Shown here: piece by piece, positions 55,528-64,000 of the stretch
How positions within the stretch are numbered: position 1 is the stretch's first letter
Layout: each line of letters starts with the position of its first letter
Source: Zea mays
Taxonomy: Eukaryota > Streptophyta > Magnoliopsida > Poales > Poaceae
NCBI RefSeq assembly: GCF_902167145.1
Contig: NC_050104.1
Span: forward strand, 1,860,001 to 1,924,000
Direction: 5' to 3'
Length of the DNA stretch: 64,000 bases
Notes under the pieces: model-generated
The model's input: only the letters and a program-made list of their open reading frames with translations
Told to the model about the DNA's origin: nothing
The model's database searches: none
Made by a program: the position numbers and the translations under genes

Positions 55528-55710
55528 CTATAAAAATTGATTTGAAGTTGGAAATGAAGTACCAAAGAGCAACTCGGTAAGATCATAAAACTTTTTCAAG
55601 CACTGAAAAATTGCTGCAGCCATGTCCCAGTCATCATCAGATGGAGAAATTTTCCTATCTGGGAATGTGAGGTAACGACAGAAGGGGTTTACCAAGTACG
55701 TTAGCTTCAT
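55528..55710 (-). pseudogene. hAT transposase fragment inside the Helitron
   Basis: Minus-strand frame with S-P-S-D-D-D-W-D-M-A, then F-Y-D-L-T-E-L-L-F-G-T-S-F-P-T-S-N-Q-F. The W, F-Y-x-x-T-x-L-F-x-G-T and P-T-S-N spacing is typical of the middle region of plant hAT transposases (ricesleeper-like). Only this segment is evident. Confidence 0.6.
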
Positions 55711-56379
55711 TAGTTGTTAGACATCGATATGTCCATGTCTCGATGAAAATCCAACTAACAACGTATAACAAGTAGATGGTAATGTGAAAAACTGGAATTT
55801 GTAGAAAATCCAAATGCATTTCTGACCAAACAAAGCTCAAATAGACATTGATTCCTAAAAGGAAAATCAGAATTCTTCTAGTTCCAGACTATGGGGTAGG
55901 ACTCTACCTAGCAAGAAGAGACAGTGCAAGTGCAAAAGTACCAGTATCCTGTACAATGCTGCTTAGTTTAGCCTATTACATAGAGGCATGCAAGTGCAAG
56001 ATCAACAATGTCTGTATTAGTCTGTTTCTCAACAATGTCTGTATAAGTCAAGAAGTATTCAAGGCAAGGCAAACCTTCTTCTCTGAGAGTATCTTTGGTT
56101 GCTTGCAAATGTCTAGTGTATTTGGAAGGTCCATATAAATCCCTTTGAAGAGCATGCAAATATAGGATAGAAAGCTTGGTTAGAAACAATATTTATCCAC
56201 GCTGAAAAATCAGTTATCTTCTAACTCAGTTCAACTTACCATTTCTTCTTGTAGCTAGGATAGCCAATTCATTGAAAATACATCCATGGACCAGGGGTGG
56301 ATGGCGCACATCCGAGGATCAAAATAGGGATTGCAATTTCTAAAGTGGGGGGATCGTTTTACCTGTGCCCTACTGTTGT

Positions 56380-57290
56380 CGCTGGCTGCTTCTGCCCACC
56401 TGCACGGTACCCCCTGTTGGCTGTTGGCGTGCAGCACTCGGTGGCCAATGCTTCACGCCGGTAGCCTCCATCGAAACCCCAGCAGCAGCCCACGCCTCCA
56501 AGTCCCCAATCACCGATCCGGCCTCTAGGGGATCGCCTGCTGCCCACCGACAGTAGATTTGGTCGCTGTGCCAGTCGATTCAGTCATCGGCCCGGTAGAT
56601 TTGGCTGCTCCGGCCGTCGATCGCACGTCACGGCTGGGGGCGGCTTTGATGGGTGGCAGCGGCTGGCACGGTGTGGGCGAGCTGGGCGCGTGTGGCGTCC
56701 GCGCATCGCCTGTCACGGCAAGCAAATGCAGGGGTCACGGGCAACTCGCGACGGGGGCTGCAGGACGGGGAGCGCGTGGGGGTGAGCGCGACGTCCATGT
56801 GGCACATGTCGCGGCAGGGAGAGGCAGGTGTCGCGGAGAAAGCGTGGCGGGGTGGGCGCGCGTGGATCCACGGATCGCATTTATGGTGGATAGGCGGATC
56901 CGCGGCATCCGGATCTACGGCATCCGGATCTGCGACGCAGGCAGTGCGCGTTGATGGCGGGGAGCAGAGGGGAGGAGGGTGGGGGATCCGTGGAGCGACG
57001 CGACTGTAGGTGTTGATGGCGGCGTGCAGAGGGGGAGGAGGGTGTGGTGCGTGCGCCATGGATGGAATGCTGGGGGAGGCGCGGTTTCTGGGGGACAGGA
57101 TTTCACCGCGGCGACGCCATGGATGGAAGGGGCACCTGGGGGAGGCATGTTTTACGAATGAAAGGCCATGGATGGAAGTGGGCGTGCGCGTTGATGGCAG
57201 GCGGGCACAGCGCGTGGGGAAGACGAGCGCGGCGAGCGGGATGCAGAACGGCAGAACCGTAGGCAATGTGGACGCCTACAATAGATGCTT
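56380..57290. other. GC-rich 5' portion of the Helitron with degenerate repeats
   Basis: Overlapping frames of up to 212 codons occur on both strands with no recognisable domain. Words CCATGGATGGAA (57057, 57117, 57166) and GTTGATGGC (56949, 57012, 57190) recur irregularly. The part next to the 5' end (GCCTACGGTTCTGCCG on the minus strand) resembles the start of maize Helitrons as I remember them. Confidence 0.4.
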
Positions 57291-57589
57291 AAGAGATAGT
57301 AGAGATAAGTAGTAGAGATACTATACTTCTATCACAAGGAATCTTTAGGCAAAAAAATGCTACAAATTAATAAAAAAAACTTTGCTCCATCACAGGTAAT
57401 CTAGGGATCTTAGATAAGATGAGCAAAGGGGAAACAACTATGTTACTCTATGGTCAATGTTGACAAAAACATTCATTGTAATTAATTAAAAGAAGATGAA
57501 GATCTGATGTATGATTGATCACGGATCTATTGCACAATGGACCAGTTGTACCATGGACATTTAGAGTCTAAGGTGACAAGCCACAAACC

Positions 57590-58309
57590 TCTGATATATG
57601 ACGGATCATAGATATGCCTCAAGAAATAATGGTCACATGTACCAGTATCATAGTTGTCCTCAAATATGATATGCCTGAATCCAGCCTTTAGCGCTTGCTT
57701 TAACCTATTCATAGTATGTTTAAACAAAAGTATTAATAAAAAATAATTGTTTGATTTCTCGTCACTTTCATGCTTAGGATTGGTGACAAAAAGAGCGTAA
57801 TCAAACATAAAAAACCATGATACATTGAATCAGAATTATAGTTTAGCACGATCAAGATAAAAACAAACAGAAAAGGTCTATGGATAGATTTTACCTTTTC
57901 AACTCACTTTGGTGGTCATCAAAGAAAATGAGCACCTTTTCAGAATCAGAAATGCCATGATTTCTCAATAGTCTTCCCCAATCAATGCTTCCAAAATCAA
58001 CAAAATCCTTCCCATCGAGGTAAGTGCAGTTTCTATCAAATATGCAGGTCCCTTCTTAAGATATTTCTCAGGGTGCGTAGGAGAGTGATATAATCCTAGT
58101 AACTGGCATGGCCTTCCGCAGAACCCAAGTAGAGTGCCCCTTGAAAGCACCACCACTCTCAATCATCAAATCTGGTTTAAGCCAGCGAGCCATAAACCAA
58201 AGCCCAAAATTGTGGTCAAAACCCATTCCATTTAAGTTATTCTTAATGGGGTTTGTCTCATATATTGGTACGAATTCTTCCAGTCCATATAGTCTTCCAT
58301 GTTTTTTAT
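57590..58309 (-). pseudogene. Plant methyltransferase-like gene fragment, two exons
   Basis: Exon 57895-58309 (acceptor AAAGGCAG, donor AAAAG|GTAAAA) encodes G-R-L-Y-G-L-E-E-F-V-P-I-Y-E, then L-W-F-M-A-R-W-L-K-P-D-L, E-S-G-G-A-F-K-G-H-S-T-W-V-L-R, and after two single-base shifts near 58080-58045, F-V-D-F-G-S-I-D-W-G and F-F-D-D-H-Q. Exon 57590-57704 encodes L-K-Q-A-L-K-A-G-F-R-H-I-I-F-E-D-N-Y-D-T-G. This is a conserved plant protein often described as SAM-dependent methyltransferase-like; I do not know its function. It lies between two Helitron-type 5' ends, so it is probably captured. Confidence 0.68.
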
Positions 58310-60430
58310 CTGCCTTTTGTGACAGAGAAAAGGGATAAGATATGGCATCCCATATAATGTAAAGAATAAACTGACACCAAGGAAATTATGGGTCGCATCA
58401 TCAAAACAAAAAAACTCACTTCGAAATCCACAACACCTACAATTAACTAACATAAATAATTGTTCAATGCATCCAACAAGCCTATTCCAAAAGGAATACC
58501 AAGGAAGTGGCAATAGTTATTGCCCTTATGTTTCTTTGTCTTTATGTTCAATGATACATCCGGAGGAGAAGCATAAAAAGAAGCAGGTGAGAGAGAGTAA
58601 AATAGGAACGTATGCAAGTGCACCGTACAAAAACATACAATGTTTACAATGATCAGGATACAAATAGTAGCTAGCAATTTACATAAGAATAGAATACAAC
58701 GGAACTAAACATTAGCAGCATGCACTGCCCCCATATTTCCTGTCTTGCTCCACAACCAACTATCCCAGACCACCCATGCACATCACAACATGTCAATAAT
58801 TTCTTTGAAAATAGATTCAAATATCTATCTAATGATACTAATTATATATTATAAAATATTAATATTTTCATGGTAGAGAAATGGAACCATAAGTGTTACC
58901 AAAACTCTTTTTTTTATTTGTGGGATAATTGTGCTCTCTACCAAAACCATGCTCTTAGACTACTAATATAAAATAACAATATGGGAATCTCATGGGATCA
59001 AATAAAAGTTAGTCACCAAATCTACATGGACCACAAAATGACAAAGTGTGTTTATTGTCCATACCAATCAGGCCCACTGCCCCACTCTATTGAAACCCTA
59101 CCCTGCGAGGGAATATATAAAGCTCAGCGAAATCTATGTTCCCAGAAAACCATGAAGGTGAACTGAACTGTTCTCACACTCCACACCTACAACTTGTGAC
59201 ATCGTAATCAATAGATATTGTGATATCGTAATCAATAGGTATTGTAGTATTCTAATGGATTTATATTTCATTTTCCTAGCTACAAATCCTCAACTAACTC
59301 ACAAAAACAGGAACTTCTAACTCCAGAAACTATTGTCCAACAAAAGACCTTCCAAATAGGTCGTCATACTCATGAATCAATCAATTGTACTTACTTTACC
59401 ATACAAAAAAGAGCAACTAATCCAAGAAATAGTATGACAATTGGATGTAATAAATGCGACTATCTTTTAATAAGTCTAAAAAGACCAGTCCAAACAGCTG
59501 TCAACATATTGATGTATGAACCAACAAGTTCATCAGAAAACCTGTTCGATGCAATAAACCAGCCAACCAGGCTACTCCCTCCATATCAAGAACCAATGTT
59601 AAAAAAGCAAGCACCCCATTAACCCCCATTACCTTCTATGTGCAAGTGCAAGCTGCATATCATTGGCATTGGAGTAATCCTGGATTCCTGGACCATCTAT
59701 TGTGGAGAAATATTGTGCCCATACGGTAAGCATATTTTAGTGGAAATGGGGTTTGGAACTAAACAGATTTATAAGCTATCAGAGTCGAGAAGAGGGAAAA
59801 TTGCTATGAGAAAAAAAGGAAAAGGAAATACATAATTTTAGATCTTTGGTAGAAGTTAATCATTTAAGCTTGATTGCTTAAAAATAAAGAAAATCAATGA
59901 ACCAAATTAGCACAACGCACGCAAAGGTTAGATGATGAGATCACTAAAAATAGCACCTCCTTGCACACAAGGCAAACACTTTAGCCAAGCTAATCATTTA
60001 ACCTTGAGTTGCTTGCTTCTGAAACATCTTACAATTTGACATGCTTCACTGTTCGTGCATGCAGAGAACAAGGAATCAATAGAATTTGGCGGCAAACCAA
60101 GTGCTGCTTACTGGATAATTAAAGACATTCTTTCCCACTAAAACATAATCAGGTAGTCAGAGAAATAATGAAGTCATACCATATATTGCTCCCAGTGTAG
60201 CAATCCAATCCGATAATCTTAGAAAGTGATAGCTGTAAAGCAGAAAACGATGTGTGACCGATCTATCTGTTCACATGCCAAATTGAGAACGGGAGTGGGG
60301 TCACGTCAGGAATCAGGTTGGTAATACGTTGAGTAGGTGGCGAGTGGGAGAGTTTTGAAGCATCGACGGTGGAAACATGGCAAGGGTTGGGCGGTGTACG
60401 GTGTACCTCCATGGTGTGTTTCAAGCGACT
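58310..60430. other. No gene seen
   Basis: AT-rich sequence with short frames only. On the plus strand GAATATATAAAGCTC at about 59110 looks TATA-like, without a gene after it. It probably includes introns and flanks of the captured methyltransferase-like locus. Confidence 0.35.
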
Positions 60431-61200
60431 GTACTTCCGAAGCTCCCTGACGACGTGATTGAGCTGATAGTTCTACACTGTGCGGCCCTCCTCCGCCCAT
60501 CGCCGCAGCACAACCACCAACGCTTCGGGTAGATGAGCTTCAGCAGGCGCTGCCCTGGTGTGTCCCCACTCCCCGTAGTGCCGCCCGCGTGACCGCCTCG
60601 GGCGGAGGAACTTGGCGATGCGGGTGTAACCGGTGGTGTGTGGAGGGCTTGTCGAGGACGGCGTGGGCGGAGATGACGTGGGCGGTGAGGGTATGGCCAT
60701 GCATCTAGGGGCGCGGTTGGTCCACGGTGGTGAAGCGCCGTCATTGGGGCTCGTGCCAGGGGCAGGCCACAGCGGACGGTGCCAGGGGCGGGGCGTTGAC
60801 CGAGCTGCAGCATGCCACGGTGGTGGCGACCCCCGCCACGAGCTCCCCTTCCAAGTGCGACGCCGAGTCCTCGCCCTTGGTAGCGTCCCCCGCATTGTTG
60901 GATGGGCGGCGACATTTGCTTCGGATGGGCGGCGACAGTGGTAAGAAACCCTAGACGACGCTCGCAATGACCTCAGGCCACCGACGAGTGAGGAGCTCGC
61001 AGATCCAGGACGCGGCGAGCAGTAATGGCGGCGAGGAGGGGGCAACAGTGGTAGAAGAGAGGAGGTGCGCGACTGCCTGCGGGATGAGGAGTAATGGCGC
61101 TGGTCAGCCGTGGGGATGAGAGCTCGCCGGCCGAGATGAGAGCGGCCGCGCGAGAGCCGCCGCGCTAGAGCCGCGCGACCGACGGAGAGCCTGCGTGCGG
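60430..61200 (-). other. GC-rich block, possible captured first exon
   Basis: High-GC DNA with minus-strand frames of 164 and 290 codons overlapping in different registers, rich in Arg, Ser and Pro. There is no recognised domain. Its place near the 61550 Helitron-type 5' end and its CpG density fit a captured promoter or first exon. Confidence 0.3.
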
Positions 61201-61432
61201 GCGTCTCTAGGTTTTTTGCTAAATGGGTCGTATACACTTGAATTGATAGATGGGCCTCAAATAGGCCAGCCAAATAAATTCCATCTTCTCTACCGCGGCG
61301 CAAATAAATGGTACCATATCGGCCAGCAAAAGAGAGCGGTAGCAACTTATAAACGTGCCTGCTATGGAGAAAGCAATCAGCTCTTGTAATCAGTTAGTGG
61401 TATTGTGTACATGTGTCAAATTTTGCGCGCGC

Positions 61433-61520
61433 GGATGGACGATCCAGATTGAACAACAGCGATGCGGATGGACGATCCAGATTGAACAACAGCGATGGAC
61501 GCTCCAGATTGAACGAAGGC
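61433..61520. repeat. Short tandem repeat, about 2.7 copies
   Basis: GGATGGACGATCCAGATTGA starts at about 61433 and 61469, then GATGGACGCTCCAGATTGAAC at about 61494. It lies just inside the 61550 Helitron-type end. Confidence 0.8.
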
Positions 61521-61543
61521 AGAACGGCAGGCTACCCTTAGAG

Positions 61544-61562
61544 CCTTAATAAGTAGTAGAGA
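61544..61562 (-). other. Second Helitron-type 5' terminus
   Basis: The minus strand reads TCTCTACTACTTATTAAGGC here, followed by GGTAGCCTGCCGTTCTGCC. This matches the opening at 57318 and my memory of maize Helitron starts. The base before TC is T rather than the expected A, and no separate 3' end was found, so this may be a relic or the true start of a larger element. Confidence 0.55.
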
Positions 61563-62343
61563 AATCTATCCATAGCTTTCTTCTGAGACTAAGTTAAATC
61601 CTCTATTCTTTATTTTTTTCACTTACGCTTTTGGTAACCAGGTTCATATTTTCTAGACCAATTGGCCGAAGACATCATGTATATTGGATCTTGAAATACT
61701 ACAATATTTAATATGCAAGTATACCAGATAGATAGAATAATCAATAACTTATTTTATTAATAAAGTTAGACAATTAAATATACATGCATGCGTGGGATGT
61801 TAAGGTACCTTATGATTTAATCATTTTGTTTTCTAAATAGAAAGATATGAATCAAGGGATCGAACGAACGGACGGAGCGAGATCGACACTGCAGTGCAGA
61901 CTGAAGACTGAAGATGGTAGGAGTGTGTTGGCTGCTGGGCATTTGGCTGCAAGCGAAACGAACGTCGCCGCGTGGCGTCGCCCGACGAGCAGCAACGTGC
62001 TGGCGGCAAGCGAAAAGGATGTGTTTGTCCGTGGCAGGCGAAACAATTCACTGTGTCGTGTGTGCTGTAGCAGGTAGGATTTCCAAGATTCCTAATGTCA
62101 CTAGATCTAATTAGTACTGTTATTAATGGACCATAAATTTGTGGGCTTGTTCGGGTGAACAGGCCGCACAGGCTCGTGCACGACCCTACTTGCTATTAGA
62201 AAACGAGTCATACTCTAGCATCGAACAAAATTAACCAAGTAAAACATGATCACACTTGAGGTAGATGATCATATATTATAATTTTTCATCATGTAAGTAT
62301 GTAACATAATCGAAGACTTGGCAAAGCACACATCAACACCTAG
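61563..62343. other. No gene seen
   Basis: AT-rich flank, then about 61850-62080 of moderately GC-rich sequence with short frames (at most 76 codons) on both strands and no domain. Nothing else recognised. Confidence 0.35.
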
Positions 62344-62450
62344 CACTACAGGAAATATAGACCACTTTCGATGGTCTGGACAACTTCCGACGGCCACTCA
62401 GCCAGCCATCGGTAGATTGCTAATTTTTGATGGTTGCTTCAATGGTTTCC
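62344..62450. mobile_element. CACTA-like terminus
   Basis: CACTACAGGAAATATAGACC at 62344, followed by CGATGGTCTGG, CCGACGGCC and CCATCGG words that repeat and invert like subterminal motifs. No opposite end is visible in the window. Confidence 0.5.
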
Positions 62451-62454
62451 TATG

Positions 62455-64000
62455 AAAGAACAATGAAAGAAGGATGGACATTGATCATATTCCAAGAAAG
62501 AAGATATTCAATGCACATTCAAAGTGGTGTGACTAAGGGTAGCTTGATAGGATGAAGATAGCAAGAAAAAAAGGACTTCTAGAGGCTAAGCAAAGGAGAA
62601 GGTCAAGCGAATGGCTTATGGACCGAGATACCAAGGCTTAGGTGAAGAAGTAGGTACTTGCATTTAGTCAAGAAACTAATCAAGCTCAAGAGAAGTCATA
62701 CAATGCTGTGTAATACTTGTTGGAAGGAGGATGTGAAGAGGATGAACATTGATCAAGATGGTTATCAATATAATGTGACTTGGAGATATATAGTCTGATA
62801 GAGTGAAGACGACAAGAAAAGGGCTTCGAGGGACCAAACAAAGGTGAAGATCAAGCATATGGCTTATGGACCGAGGTATGCTATGCAAGAGAAGAGTAAA
62901 GCAACATAGAAACATGTTGCACCTACATTTTGGTCGTCGGATTCACTAGGGTTGTTCCCACCAGTAGTTGTAGCAGCTAGCGTTTCAGTGGTACCACAAG
63001 CATTCAGAGGCTGCCACCTGCATTTGGATCCTAAATCCTGAGTCTAGAGCCTCTAGGTTTTTAGTTCCACTCGCTAGTTTAGTCATCATTTGAGTATATA
63101 AGCTCTGCTCACGCTTACATCTAGACATCAACCACAACAAGGATATAGGGTATTTTCCTTAGTTGATCCGAACCTCTCAACATCATGCGTGTGTATATTA
63201 TCATGTCAACGCTCCATTGCGCGGTGGTCCCAAGCTACGTCCATTTCTGGTGCATATCTGCAAACCCAAATTCCTATGTCTCCCCTTGTTTTAGCTCCCT
63301 TCAACAAATTTGAAAGACCTTCAACCACAAACAAAAAGGAGATAGAGCTGTAACACCCTTGGTGTTTATCTCCTTATCAACAACAAGTTTGGGCTTAAGC
63401 ACAGAACGTCGGTGTGAATAACAGTCTTTGTGTCCTAATTATCTTCGTCTCTCATGATTTTGATATCATTTTCATCTTTCTCTATCTAGACTATTTCAAA
63501 TGGTTCACAAGGTTCGGACTTTAGTCACCTTCTAAAATGTCGAGTCTGGTGCTGTTCAGATTGGTCGAGAGCGTAAATGCGATTTCGAAAATAGTTCGAG
63601 TTTATAATTTCGACCGCGTTCATGTCCAAGAAATATAAGGTGTAGATTTATTAATCGAAATGCTATCTAGTCGAATGTTCGGATAGCGAGCAAAATTCGT
63701 CTAAATTTAACCGAAACGAATGCAAATTAAAATATCGAAGCCGATGTCTTGATTCGCTCCGATTGCGTCTTGTCTAGATACAAATGACGGGTATAAATGA
63801 CTGGTGAAAATTTATCAGATTGTGGGGATATCTACAATAATAACGATCTCTATTTTCTAATATTCACCTATCATAATTATACATTGCAGTCATCTCTGTC
63901 TATCCGAACTGTCGAAAATGTTTTGTGAAGTTCAGTGTTAAACCACTATCTAAAGTGTCGAGCCTGGTGCCAGTTTAAAATTAATCGAATAAGGCGGATT
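62455..64000. other. Repetitive sequence, probably LTR-derived, no gene
   Basis: A block at about 62473-62630 is repeated, diverged, at about 62738-62880 (GGACATTGATCA / GAACATTGATCA ... GGCTTATGGACCGAG). TATATAAG at about 63095 could be an LTR promoter. TGTAACACCCTTGG at 63349 looks like an LTR start but the element would leave the window. GTCGAG[T/C]CTGGTGC occurs at 63540 and 63958. Confidence 0.4.

Larger units (their letters stand above)
51197..57318 (-). mobile_element. Non-autonomous Helitron with captured gene pieces, 6.1 kb
   Basis: On the minus strand the 5' end reads A|TCTCTACTACTTAT at 57318 and the 3' end reads CCGTTGCAACGCACGGGCAC then TCACCTAG|T at 51197. That gives the A/T insertion flanks, 5' TC, 3' CTAG and a GC-rich near-terminal palindrome expected of plant Helitrons. 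There are no terminal inverted repeats or target duplication. No Rep/helicase frame is present. A 13-bp-shifted second TCTCTACTA at 57305 makes the exact 5' base ambiguous. Captured pieces all lie in the same (minus) orientation as the element. Confidence 0.78.

Noticed and set aside
56628..57266. 212-codon minus-strand frame in the Helitron
   Set aside because: Pro/His/Arg-rich and low in complexity, with equal-length frames on the other strand. No domain.
60473..61345. 290-codon minus-strand frame
   Set aside because: Ser/Arg/Pro-rich with frames of comparable size overlapping in other registers. It could be part of a captured exon but I cannot show it.

Overview
The window is a nest of plant transposable elements. 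I see no intact, ordinary host gene in it. Spliceosomal intron signals, grass-type LTR retrotransposons, Tourist and Stowaway-like MITEs, CACTA elements and a Helitron with captured gene pieces point to a large-genome grass. A Huck-like element and the Helitron terminus style suggest Andropogoneae (maize or a close relative). That assignment is inference; I could not search anything.

Layout, left to right. (1) 1-9516: a Ty3/gypsy Tat-lineage element on the minus strand, missing its far end. It has a 478-bp 5' LTR, broken gag-pol, a 77-bp tandem array, and a plus-strand antisense gene that appears to have five exons. It sits inside a small CACTA element (9517-10978) dominated by a 0.9-kb palindrome. 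(2) 10979-13589: mostly featureless AT-rich DNA with one Tourist-like MITE, ending in the tail of an old chromovirus. (3) 13590-27114: a complete Huck-like gypsy element (13.5 kb, TSD GTTCT), inserted in that chromovirus, whose integrase and chromodomain remnants resume at 27115-28310. (4) 29781-38440: an 8.66-kb CACTA (En/Spm-type) element with matching termini, TSD TAT, a TNP2-type transposase and a multi-exon TNPA-like gene, both decayed. It carries the same palindrome module as the small CACTA. (5) 39716-40382: a hAT relic with a nested Stowaway-like MITE. (6) About 40450-50041: a minus-strand Ty1/copia element, split inside its integrase by a 4.67-kb solo LTR (43557-48221, TSD TGAGT). (7) 51197-57318: a Helitron on the minus strand. 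It carries pieces of at least DNA polymerase eta, a stomatin-like gene, a probable ArfGAP BAR exon and a hAT transposase. A second Helitron-like 5' terminus lies at about 61550, with a captured plant methyltransferase-like gene piece between the two. (8) 61563-64000: repeats and element fragments, including a CACTA-like terminus.

Coding capacity is that of selfish elements: gag, protease, RT, RNase H and integrase for the retroelements; TNPD and TNPA functions for the CACTA; none for the Helitron. Almost all premature stops sit where family consensus has CAG, CAA, CGA or TGG, the footprint expected from deamination of methylated cytosine in silenced DNA. The observations most worth a second look are the spliced antisense gene in the Tat element, the palindrome shared by two CACTA elements, and the multi-gene Helitron with apparently spliceable chimeric exons.
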